A stretch of 64,000 bases of DNA, from positions 19,282,001 to 19,346,000 of the forward strand of contig CM082576.2 in NCBI GenBank assembly GCA_040954595.2, written 5' to 3'. Position 1 is the first letter of the stretch, and every line of letters starts with the position of its first letter. The notes below the pieces were generated by a model. The model ran no database searches. It was given only the letters and a program-made list of their open reading frames with translations, and was not told the origin of the DNA. This document shows positions 55,058-64,000 of this stretch, one piece after another. The stretch is from Balanoglossus misakiensis. Taxonomy: Eukaryota > Hemichordata. The translations under genes were made by a program, and so were the position numbers.

Positions 55058-55190
55058 AAGCTTGTTCAACGTCCCGTTGCGGCCAAGCCAATCAGATTGC
55101 ACGTTATGTCAATCAAAACTGAAGGATACCTAAAGTTCTCTATAAGGCACCGTCTGATTGGTTTACTAGAGTTTTCAACGGGAGCTTCTA
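55058..55190. repeat. Degenerate foldback
   Basis: AGAAGCT ... CCCGTTG ... CCAATCAGA on the left pairs with TCTGATTGG ... CAACGGGAGCTTCT on the right. The spacer and the mismatches are large. 54,480-55,057 and 55,191-55,830 hold no gene that I can identify. Confidence 0.6.
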
Positions 55191-55829
55191 TGGGAGTTGG
55201 TCAGATGTAGTGTGAGGCGACAGTATAAGAATACCGTACTGCGAAGTAAAAGACGTCGCCGTACCCTACATCTGATTTTAATCAGATTGTATGCACACAT
55301 AAGCTGGTTTAGAATACTGATAAACCCTGATGAAACAATCTCAGTAAAATATATACAGATGAGAATGAGAATGCAGTTAAAGTTAAATATACATTCGTTG
55401 TATCTTTTGGCTTTATTTCCAGTATTTTTGTTCTATGTAGCAAATGCGATTTCATGTTCTACTCCACACAGATTGTTACTTGTCAGCACAGAATGTATGT
55501 GTATAATGGCCATTGTCATTGTTGACAATAATTCATGGATTCTAGTCTGGACTTAAATTCCAATTTGGCACAATAACAATGCTGACCATACACATATATG
55601 TTTCATCATGTTTCGGGAATTTGCACAAGAAACTGCTAAACAAAGATACTGAAAACATAGGAAAAAGGTAAAGGTAATGGAGCTTTAATTACAATTCACA
55701 CTGTATACAAAATCCATGTAAAAATTCAAAATACTGGATTTGTCAGCTTCAACTGATATGGGGGTCACACAAGAAATTGCTAAAACGTCTCAGATCAAAT
55801 ACTGGCATAAATTATTATTGGTGAATGGT

Positions 55830-56100
55830 TTAAGTGGTCCTGAATCTTCTCAGATTTGAGACACGTCTCTTACCAGGTTCACACAGGGTAAAATTTGAGA
55901 CACTATTAGTCTATGGTAAACACAGAGCGTTAATACTTTGGGGGGGGGGGGTTAGCTGGGCAGACCCGCCCTCCTTTATTTTTTGCCACCCTGCTATCTT
56001 ACGCGCCGCCCTGCTTTCTTTTCATTCCCGCCTTGGTAAATATTTATTGTTTCTGGTGCACGCTCCCGCATGCGGCTGGCATTTGAGAGAATGATATTTA
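55830..56100. repeat. Dispersed repeat and G-run
   Basis: TCTCAGATTTGAGACACGTC, ACACTATTAGTCTATGGTAAACAC and a G10 run. The first part is related to repeats at 930-1,040 and 51,826-52,060. Confidence 0.5.
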
Positions 56101-56112
56101 TTCAGTTTAGGG

Positions 56113-57202
56113 ATGTTTTGTCGCCTTTGTACAAAACACAAGCAGAAGGCCAAGTGCGGAGGGACTTGGGTTACAACATCTCCATGTACATGTACCACCC
56201 TTCGCGAAGACAAACTCAAGCAGCATGAAGAGACGATTATCGACCGGGCGGCAATGCAGCTTGACGCCGAGGCAGCAGTTATCGAGAACAGCAGCGGTCT
56301 TGTGGCTGCATTTGACAAGGTCATCACCTTTGAGACGCAAGCCTTCATGCATCGGCGTCCTACGATGCATGTATTTTCTCATGCACAGAGAATTGCCGCA
56401 CACCACCAACTTCATCCATGTTTTGGAATTGGCAAAGTCCCTCGGGTGTTCATTCCTTGGTACTCTCAGCAGTGATGACCACAACTATAATGGTTTATTG
56501 CATTGGTAAGTAGGTCTACTGATTTTTGTGCAGATCTAAATTGTAGGCAATGTAGTAACATTTATTTAAACCTGGTTGTTTTCAAGAAAGGATCACTGTT
56601 TAAGCAATAGTGTTACACTCAATAAATAATAATTACTGTACAAATTACTGTGAATTTTGATAAGTTTAATCTGAAGAGTAATTTTCATTTATTTCATTTT
56701 TCAGGCAAAGTCATCCGTGATGAGATTTTAGAGAAGATGAAAGGAAGTAACTTCTATTCACTGTTAATAGATGAAAACAACTGATGTGGCTGTATTGAAG
56801 CAATTAATCATCTATTCCAAGTACACCTTGAAGTCTGGGAAGTCAGTTGTGTCTTTCCTTGGAGTTAAAGAAGTAAGTGGAAAGTTTTTCAATTTTTAAG
56901 TCTACACTGAATTAAAAACATACGATTAAACATGTTTTTGAGTGACCTCATTTAATTGATTTTGCTGACTAGTTATTTCAGGTGAGACAAACATTGAGTT
57001 GTACATTGCATGTGTTAACATCAAGGTTTTATTTTCACTGTTTTAGGTTGGTGATGGCAGAGCAGACACCATTGCACAGTCAGTGAAAGAGTTTTCTTCA
57101 GAGAATGGTATTGTCTTAAGAGATCGTCTGTCTGCTTTGGGCAGTGATGGTGCTCCTGTTATGCTAGGACAGAAAGGAGGGGTGGCTACCAAACTAAAAG
57201 AA
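56113..57202 (+). pseudogene. Broken TTF-finger / hAT-transposase-like gene
   Basis: Three segments are recognisable. Segment 1 (56,113-56,505) starts MFCRLCTKHKQKAKCGGTWV with LREDKLKQHEE, then shifts frame near 56,340 to LRCMYFLMHRELPHTTNF and LELAKSLGCSFLGTL. Segment 2 (56,705-56,872) reads RDEILEKMKGSNFYSLLIDE, then an extra A in the run 56,774-56,777 throws it to a stop; past the shift it resumes DVAVLKQLIIYSKY. Segment 3 (57,047-57,202, phase 0, acceptor GTTTTAG, donor GAA|GTGAGT) reads VGDGRADTIAQSVKEF and GSDGAPVMLGQKGGVATKL. This order (TTF-type zinc finger, H-T-T-N-F, I-D-E-T-T-D, G-S-D-G-A) is that of the ZNF862/C17orf113-like hAT-derived family. Two frameshifts and the missing C-terminal dimerisation domain mark a pseudogene. 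Confidence 0.78.
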
Positions 57203-57289
57203 GTGAGTGAAATTTTGAGTTGTGAAGACATTGTGATTTTGTAAGTTTTTAGTTGGTGTCTTTATATCGTGACAATAATAATAGTAATA

Positions 57290-58009
57290 ATTAAAGCTGC
57301 AAGCAGCATTGAAGGGGCCCAAGCATAGAGATAATAACCATTAGACTCCATTCAGGGTTGTACCATTCAATTGCGTAGGCTGTATTTGCTCTGGATGTGG
57401 AGATATGGGGAAGTAGGCAACCACCCGAAATGGATGTCCTACAAGTACAAACACAACAACCACAAGTGAACTTCTACGTTATGTAAGGACTTCAGTTAAG
57501 TACTTCAAAGGTCAGCTGAGGGTACCCAAAAATTGGGCCAAAAATTTGGATTCCTATTTGGTTCATATTCAAGACAACGGAAAATTCTCGCCCTTTGGGT
57601 TTTTAAAATTAGGTATGGCCATAATAATGAGTTACGCAAGTAAGTTACAGGTGGCCCTAGGAATTTAGCATTTCATGACGGTCCTACCCTACCCCTCCAA
57701 ACACGTGGCTATATATGATGTGCATGCTAACATATGGAAAGCAGGTCAATGGACACCTGAGGTCATTCAAAAATTTGACAGAAAAATTTCATTCCTGTTT
57801 ATGTCTTGTGCAACAAATCCTACATTTGCAGCCCTTTCACTTTGCCTAACATTAGGTATGCACGTAATACATGAATCAAGCAGGTGTCAAAGGTATCCCC
57901 CTGTATTTGGCATTTCATGATAGTTTCATCCCTCCAAATACCAAAGCTGCACCTGTACAACGGGATGAGATATGGCACTGTATGACAGAGGTCATCCAAA
58001 TCACCTTAT
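57290..58009. repeat. Dispersed repeat with GCTGCAAGCAGCATT start
   Basis: Begins AAAGCTGCAAGCAGCATTGA and AGGGGCCCAAGC. Internal units with CAGGTGTCAAAGG-like, TAGCATTTCATGA and CAACAAATCCTACATTTGCA repeat imperfectly at about 57,640, 57,840 and again beyond the LINE at 58,910-59,250. The short ORFs inside are not credible genes. Confidence 0.55.
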
Positions 58010-58011
58010 AC

Positions 58012-58873
58012 ATCAATCAATCAATCAATCAGAGAAATTTGTATAGCGCCAGTATCTATAACAAGTGTCATACTCAAAGGCGCTTGTGCTCATTGGCCCA
58101 CACCATATGCTCTTGCGAAATAATGCGTCTTCAGTCTTTTCTTAAAGATACTCAAACTTGGAGCTTGACGAATGTTCCACAGTTTCGTTGCAGCATGAGA
58201 GAATGCTCGGCCACCGTATGAAGAACGTTTGTACATTGTAGTGCATAAAAGGCTCTTATTAGCTGAACGAAGCCTGCGACCAGGAGAATATGTCCGAATG
58301 AGATCGCGGATATAGTTCGGAGCGAGATTATTTAAGGCTTTGTATGTGAGCAGATTTATTTTATACTCTATCCTGTGGCGAACTGGTAACCAATGAAGAA
58401 GTTGAAGAACTGGCGTTATATGGGCAGACTTCCTGGACCGAGTTATGATTCTTGCAGCTGTATTTTGTGTGCGTTGTAGAAGGTTCAGACTGCGTTCTGG
58501 TATACCATACAGTAATGCATTACCATAGTCGAGTTTCGCTGCCAAAATAGCATGAATCACTGTTTGACATGTTGCTTTGTTAAGAAATTTCCTGATTTGT
58601 CCGACACGGCGAAAGTGGTAATATATTGATTGACAAGTTTTCTTGATGTGATCTTTATACATGTGCGTATTGTCAAATATTACACCAATATTGCGAGCTG
58701 ATTTAACGACGGGAACAGAGCTTGAACCAATGATAATCTTGTCAATAGCAACAGCAGAGTGATGAAATTGTGAACGAATAAGTAGAATCTCAGTTTTTGG
58801 AGTCGTTGAGTTGAAGCTTGTTTTGGGTCATCCAGTCCTTAAGATCACGGATACAGGCCTCAATGGACATTTG
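58012..58873 (-). mobile_element. 5'-truncated LINE: end of the reverse transcriptase
   Basis: Minus-strand frame 58,090-58,662 encodes HIKKTCQSIYYHFRRVGQIR, LLQRTQNTAARIITRSRKS, LLHWLPVRHRIEYKINLLTY and LWNIRQAPSLSIFKKRLKT, the conserved end of CR1/L2/jockey-type LINE ORF2. Upstream, WMTQNKLQLNDSK is in another frame: an A5 run near 58,798 carries one base too many. Downstream are GGCGCTATACAAATTTCTC and a (TTGA)n tail at 58,017-58,035. The YADD catalytic part is missing (5' truncated). Confidence 0.85.
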
Positions 58874-59437
58874 GGCAAAAACCAACTGACACTTACATTC
58901 GTCCCTGTGGAACAAAAACCACACCTATCGCCCTGTTGGTTAGTGTCTAATTAAATGTACAAAATCAATGACTTAGGCAGGTGCAACAGACGACCCCGCC
59001 TTTGGTATATCATTATGGTCCCATCCGTATATGCCCCCCCCCTCCCAAGCCAAAGCTGCATGCATCTGCTGTGGATGCTCACTAAGCAAAAGTAGGTGAA
59101 AGGTCACATAAGGTCGCCCACAACTTGACGGGAAAATCGGACTTCATATTGATCCATGTGCAACAAATAGCACGCTACCACCCCTTTCATTGACCCCACA
59201 ATTACGCATGCACATAATTATTGAGTTATGCAGGTGTCACAGGTGACACCCGAATCGGGTGTATTATTTTAGTCCCATACAGCTGCATGTAGCTGCGTGC
59301 CGTTACGGGCGACCTGATAACCCACACGGCCACCTGCGGGCCGACTCCCATACTGAACGTCCAGTTGCAACATCACGACTGAAGTAGGAACTTTTGAACG
59401 GCAACGAAGCCTGATCTCTGATTATTGCTGGTACCAT

Positions 59438-59572
59438 ACTCCTGTCGTGCAAGAAAATCACTGGTCTGCTGACGTATTTCAGCCAATTTCCCAAACTACT
59501 ATCCACTACATGTGACTACAATGCTAATGAAACCTCCCACAACATTAGCGACTTAGGGTCAAAGTCCACTGT
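59438..59572. repeat. Flanking direct repeat, left of LINE-2
   Basis: AATCACTGGTCTGCTGACGT, ATTTCAGCCAATTTCCCAA and GGGTCAAAGTCC match 62,174-62,306 in the same orientation, so the LINE remnant lies between two copies of an older repeat. Confidence 0.65.
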
Positions 59573-59574
59573 TT

Positions 59575-62110
59575 TAAATTTTTTCATCGGTTTTACTTTA
59601 AAGGATGCCCACAAATTGCAACAGTAAATATTACTACAATATGCCAAAAATAAAACTTTCTTCACATCTTGACTAAAATGTTGAAAATGTCTCAATAGCA
59701 TGTTTGCTCTAACACAAAATGCTCTTCTCTGTCGTTCAATATCTTCATTATCACAACCCTCACAAGATATAACATGGCCCAGATAGGTGTGTACAGGTAC
59801 AAACTTTAAAGTGATGTCATTAAGTTTAACCGAAGGAATTCTTTGAACGCTCATATTCTTCCCATTAAAAAGCATGCACACAGTTTTACTAGAATTATAA
59901 ATTATATCATAATCATTGCCATAAATTTCACAAATTCTAAGAAGACGGTGTAGACCCTTAATACTTGGACTGAGTAGAGTCATGTCGTCAGCGTAACCTA
60001 AAGTGTTAGCGCTGACACCACACATGGTACAGCCAACTTTGGCTTTACAGAGTGCATTGATAAGATCATCAATGTAGACATTAAAAAGATAGGGAGAGAG
60101 TACTCCCCCTTGTCTTACACCGTTAGAAACAGAAAACAACTCTGAGGTTTCATTACCCCACAACACAGTAAACAATTGATTTCTGTACCATTAAAGGTCA
60201 CATGTCATGCTTTGGAAAGTTTTCATTTTTCCACGTCAAAAGCTCACCTAGGGTACCTGTCTATGCATTGCCTATTGTGTCGGTTCCGAAAAATGTGCAC
60301 GAATGCCGGAATTTGCCACCTTTTTTCATGCCTGTGATCGGGGAGCCACTTCGCACTCGAGCCAGGCGAAGGTATTTGCATATGGACAAACAAGTACACT
60401 ATGTCGTAGTGTACCATTCTGTTTACAGTAAAGTGTAATTATCGGTCCATGAGTAATTAAGTCCACAGACAAAGATAAGCTATATAAACAGTGTTCAAAG
60501 CAAAGGAAGCCCTTGCCTCACATTGCAGGCAGAGGATTTACAAAGGTGTGAAAGACTATTTGTCCACATCAAGATAAGTCTTCGGCTTAACTTCGAAAAG
60601 CCCAAAACAATCGACTGAGTTGGGTTAGGGGTACACGCCCACCCGCCACTTTTACTTGCTTGTTATCTAAGCACAAGGGGCAAAACGCATTGCAAGATAG
60701 TAACATACGTTAACTTCAAGACCCAAATAGTGATTTTACACGTGGTTGTATAGGGCATGGCATGGGACCTTTAATATAAAATTCGTACAGCATACAAGGG
60801 AACATTCCTGTCGATGAGCTTGTTAACCAGTTTAAAGTGATTAACTCTGTCAAAAGCTTTTGAAGCATCCAGAAAACAAGTAAACACTGGTCTTCCATTG
60901 CTGGTGTAGTAGCTAATGATTTCTTTAAATGCAAATAAACACAGGTCAGTTGAATGTTCTCGCTTGAAACCAAATTGTAAATAATGAGAGGTAAGAAACT
61001 CCTCACAACGAGAAAGTAAAATAGGCTCAAAAACTTTAGAGAAAACAGTTGCTAGTGCTATCGGCCGGTAGTTACTGGCATCACTACAAAGCTTAGTTTT
61101 ATCCTTAATTGGAACTAAAATAACGTTGATAGCCTCAGTTTGCAGGTAACCATGAACAATCAAGTCAAAATGGGTAAAATAGAGGAGTCTGAGAATTTGA
61201 GGTGCTCAGCTGAAATATTGTCAATGCCAGCTGTCTTATCGTCAGGTAACTTATGTATAGCAGAAATTACTTCTTCTTCAGAAACATACATATCAGAAGA
61301 AAATTTAACATACTTCATTTTCTCCTCGATGTCATTTTTACCAGTCTGAGCCTGGACAGAATTCAAAATATCACTGAAATGCTTGTGCCACATAATTGCA
61401 ATTTCACTCTCACCAGTCGCTCCACCTACAGTGTCAGAAAGCGGCATTTTTCTGCTAGTTTGCTTTCTGACTTCCTTCCAGAAGTCGTTCTGTTTGTGGC
61501 AGCGTAAATTGTCAGCCATCTTGTCAGCCCTATTTTGATTCTCAATCTTTTTACAAGCACGTAAAGCATACTTAAAACGAGCTCTGGAAGATTTCATGGT
61601 TTCAAAAAGCGGGCCTTGTTAAGGTTTACCCCCATTAACCCATAATAAAAACATGGAACGGGCATAGTCGTGACTTTCTTTTACAAAATCGTTCCAGCCA
61701 GGCACAACATGAACTTTCTGGTGAAACTTACGCCTAATGGTATCTTTTGCAGCACAATTCAATGCGTCCACAACACTACTATAACAAGTATCAATTGCCT
61801 GTAAATGCGAAGGGTATGTACAGTTCACATTAGTGCAGAATAACTCTTCGGATAAATTAATCTTATCAACCTTGGCTTTGGTACAACGGGTGTAGGCGGA
61901 TATATTCTGCTGTGACAATTTTTTTCCAATCAACTCGAAAATTACATTGCTTGAAGGAACTACTGCTGAAGCATTCATCAGCAGAAGTGTTGAAATGAAC
62001 CTCTATTGAAACAGGAATATGGTCGGAGTCAACAACATTGCAAAGACTCGAAATTGAAAGAACATTGCTATAAAAAATTTTAGTGGTAACACAGTGGTCA
62101 ATCCAAACTC
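59575..62110 (-). mobile_element. LINE-2 remnant with endonuclease end and reverse transcriptase
   Basis: Read on the minus strand, the order is as follows. An apurinic-type endonuclease end (IDHCVTT, VVDSDHIPVSIEVHF) lies at about 62,105-61,970. A linker frame runs 61,978-61,619. A pre-RT region with FWKEVRKQTSRKMPL runs 61,597-61,160. Next is RT with NYRPIALATVFSKVFE, FGFKREHSTD and FLDASKAFDRVNH (61,163-60,775). Then, after an insertion, come SNGVRQGGVLSPYLFNVYID and TLGYADDMTLLSPS (60,175-59,575). The YADD catalytic box is intact. The copy is dead: a stop at 61,619-61,621, frame changes near 61,975 and 61,160, and a 584-bp insertion. Both ends are truncated. Confidence 0.9.
60191..60774. 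mobile_element. 584-bp TTAA-flanked insertion inside LINE-2
   Basis: TTAA then AGGTCACATG on one side, and CATGGGACCT then TTAA on the other. It splits the reverse transcriptase between VPLYAVRILY and WYRNQLFTVLWG. The inside has no transposase frame. Confidence 0.82.
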
Positions 62111-62173
62111 AGCGTAATTCAATAAAACGCCCTAACACAGCCTGAACTCCGATAATGTGTTGTCCCAAAATTC

Positions 62174-62306
62174 ATTCCGTGGAAAATAATCACTGGTCTG
62201 TTTACGTATTTCAGCCGATTTTCCAAGGACTACTGCAACTCGCCAGAAGTGAGTAGCCTGCTAATGAGATCTCCACAACATTACGTAATGACGGTCAAAG
62301 TCCGAT
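62174..62306. repeat. Flanking direct repeat, right of LINE-2
   Basis: AATAATCACTGGTCTGTTTACG, ATTTCAGCCGATTTTCC and GACGGTCAAAGTCC correspond to 59,438-59,572. Confidence 0.65.
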
Positions 62307-62309
62307 GCC

Positions 62310-63430
62310 CCAGTGTCCGTCCTCAGCCCACCAAAAAATGCGAAAAAATATTACAAAAATCTTCTTCTCAAAATCGACGTGGCCTAGGACCTTGAAATTT
62401 GGCACAGGGGATTTTGGCCACATGGTCTACAAAAATCGCGAAAAGAATGTACATGCCCCCATTAACGTGCAAATTAGGTCAATTTGAAAATTTCGCTCGA
62501 TTATAGCCACAAAGTCACGTGACTAATTACAAATTCAAAGGGCAGGTGCACCAGTACTCATGGGCCCCAACCACCGTGCCAAATTTGGAGGCGCACCTGC
62601 CGGAATTTCAGAGAAAAACGGGCGCAAAAAAAACGACTCAAGAAGAAAGAAGACAAACTCCAGCAATAACAGAAGGGGACCAAGCGCCTGAGGGCTCTTG
62701 GTCCCCTAAATATGGGACTAAACTTGACAGATACCCGGAATATTTTCCTATTTAGGATACCTGGTTGCATTTCCACCTAAAGGCGTCCTATTGGCGTGGA
62801 AATTTTATAACTTGAAATCGTTTGACTGGGTGATAGGTATTAATATCTTATGATGTTATAAAACACTTGGCTCGCCGAAGGTAAGGACCGATTATAGCGT
62901 CAGTCGTGTCATAAAATATATATGAACGTCATGGGTCAATAAACTTGATGGTCCAATAAAATTTAATGGTTCGTAAAACTATTGTGTCCAATGTCTGCAG
63001 AGTATACTGGCTGCAACATGTGTATGAGTCAGGATTAACGGCTGTAGCCATCAACCCAAAAGGTGAACGTCCTATTCTCACTAACTTAAATAGGTTTTGC
63101 GACCTAGTTGAGTGATAAAAACCTTATGATAAAGTCGACACAATTTCAAGATGACGATGTGCAAATGAGAGTTCATAAGCTAAAGTAAAGTTCAATGAAT
63201 TCTATACAAAGTTCAAAAAAGATTTTTTACTAAAGGAAGACATGAACAAACTGATATCGTCTCTTCATATTCGTACATGTCCAACTGTTGTGATTTGACC
63301 CCCCCCCCCATGGTACATGAACCTATTACTTAGTACACACTTAAACAATTGGCATTTGAAGTGCCTTGCTTGACAGTGTTTAATGCGGTGGTCAGCCGCG
63401 TTTATCTCTCGCCACTTCATGCATCATGTC
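62310..63430. other. Repeat-like spacer, no gene seen
   Basis: 62,330-62,760 has GGACCTTGAAATTTGGCACA, ACCTGCCGGAATTTCAGAG and a short inverted pair, GGGGACCAAG / CTTGGTCCCC (about 62,678-62,706). 63,110-63,360 is related to the R1 repeat of 1,780-2,000. Short open frames have no recognisable content. Confidence 0.5.
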
Positions 63431-63433
63431 GCC

Positions 63434-63757
63434 TTAAAGGGACAAACTCTCTCTCTCGTCGCCCTTTTCTATTAATTATGTTTGATACAAGACACCGTTT
63501 ATATTAATGGGCATGTGTATATGTAGTGAATGAACGTTCAACCACACACAACTTCCATCCTGCTTGTATGATATGAGAGTAAAAACTCGCCCAAAATGAA
63601 TTAATGGTAGAGACCGATTTTTCAGTTTTGCGAGTTTTCGCTCTCGTGTCTACATGCGGGATAGAAGGTGTGTGCGGTTGAACGTTGCATCACTATATAT
63701 CCACATTTACATTAATATAAACGGTGTTTTGTATCAAACATGGAAAAGGGCAGCGAG
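63434..63757. mobile_element. TTAA/AGGGACAAA MITE, right end lost
   Basis: TTAA then AGGGACAAACTCTCTCT, TTTGATACAAGACACCGTTT, ACTTCCATCCTGCTTGT and GAGTAAAAACTCGCCCAAAA match the element at 42,370-42,716. It ends at GGGCAGCGAG, where the next repeat begins, so the last 20 or so bases are missing. Confidence 0.82.
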
Positions 63758-64000
63758 TTAAGGATGTACGATCAGTAAAATTGAAAGCATTGTCATTTCT
63801 TTTAATCGTGAATTTTCGTTTCTGATTTGTATGTATAATGAAAATCCATTTTGGGTCACTGCACTTGTTTTCGACTTTAAACAAGGCCGTGAATTTAGTC
63901 GACAATTGAAGAAAACTGCTAACGGTCAGCATTTTCTACCAATGGTTTGTCTATGGATACAATATTGAACAAAGTTTATCTCAAAATAGAGCGTGATGAA
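63758..64000. repeat. TTAAGGATGTAC-family repeat, runs off the window
   Basis: TTAAGGATGTACGATCAG, AAAATTGAAAGCATTGTCAT, GTATGTATAATGAAAATCC and GAATTTAGTCGACAATTGAA match 5,978-6,135. The later part (CAATGGTTTGTCTATGGATA) matches the 7.3-kb copy. It abuts the truncated MITE exactly. Confidence 0.75.

Noticed and set aside
57675-58221. ORFs at 57.7-58.2 kb
   Set aside because: They run from a dispersed repeat into the 3' tail of a LINE on the other strand; the sequence content is explained by the repeats.

Overview
The window is animal (metazoan) nuclear DNA, most likely from a marine invertebrate. The evidence is phased GT-AG exons coding for CUB, sushi and calcium-binding EGF domains, an exon resembling the tail of the ER ubiquitin-conjugating enzyme UBE2J1, and a very dense load of MITEs, foldback elements, LINE remnants and satellite DNA. 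The phylum cannot be fixed from the sequence alone. There are no bacterial operons and no CRISPR array.

Region 1 (about 0.6-7.8 kb, + strand) holds the internal part of a multi-exon extracellular or membrane mosaic gene. Its exons give a CUB half, a relic CUB half-exon with an in-frame stop, a complete two-exon CUB, a short linker, three sushi/CCP modules and two cbEGF modules. Every live junction between modules is phase 1, which is typical of shuffled domains. Both ends of the gene lie outside what I can see. The introns are full of MITEs and foldback repeats.

Region 2 (about 8.6-22.5 kb) is a 13.9-kb satellite array of roughly 160 monomers. Two monomer lengths, 90 bp and 74/75 bp, are arranged in higher-order blocks (656, 1377 and 404 bp). 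The 90-bp monomer is an exact multiple of three and is stop-free in one frame of each strand, so it produces very long false ORFs.

Region 3 (22.5-46.2 kb) has no confident conserved gene. It contains a D-arm-less tRNA-like sequence, a 50-bp minisatellite, a LINE 3' end, a 733-bp TTAA-flanked element, and a direct segmental duplication (about 31-36.6 kb and 39.2-43.1 kb). Each copy of the duplication carries a transposon that is absent from the other, giving paralogous empty sites. It also carries two copies of a pair of candidate minus-strand micro-exons.

Region 4 (46.2-50.3 kb) is a 4-kb palindromic foldback element. Its arms are made of about 170-bp tandem units, and a 9-bp target-site duplication flanks the whole.

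Region 5 (50.3-64 kb) has the last exon of a UBE2J1-like gene on the minus strand, a broken TTF-finger/hAT-transposase-like gene, two LINE remnants (one split by another insertion), and further dispersed repeats. In functional terms only two host genes are supported: the CUB-sushi-EGF mosaic and the UBE2J1-like E2. The rest is mobile or satellite DNA and its wreckage.
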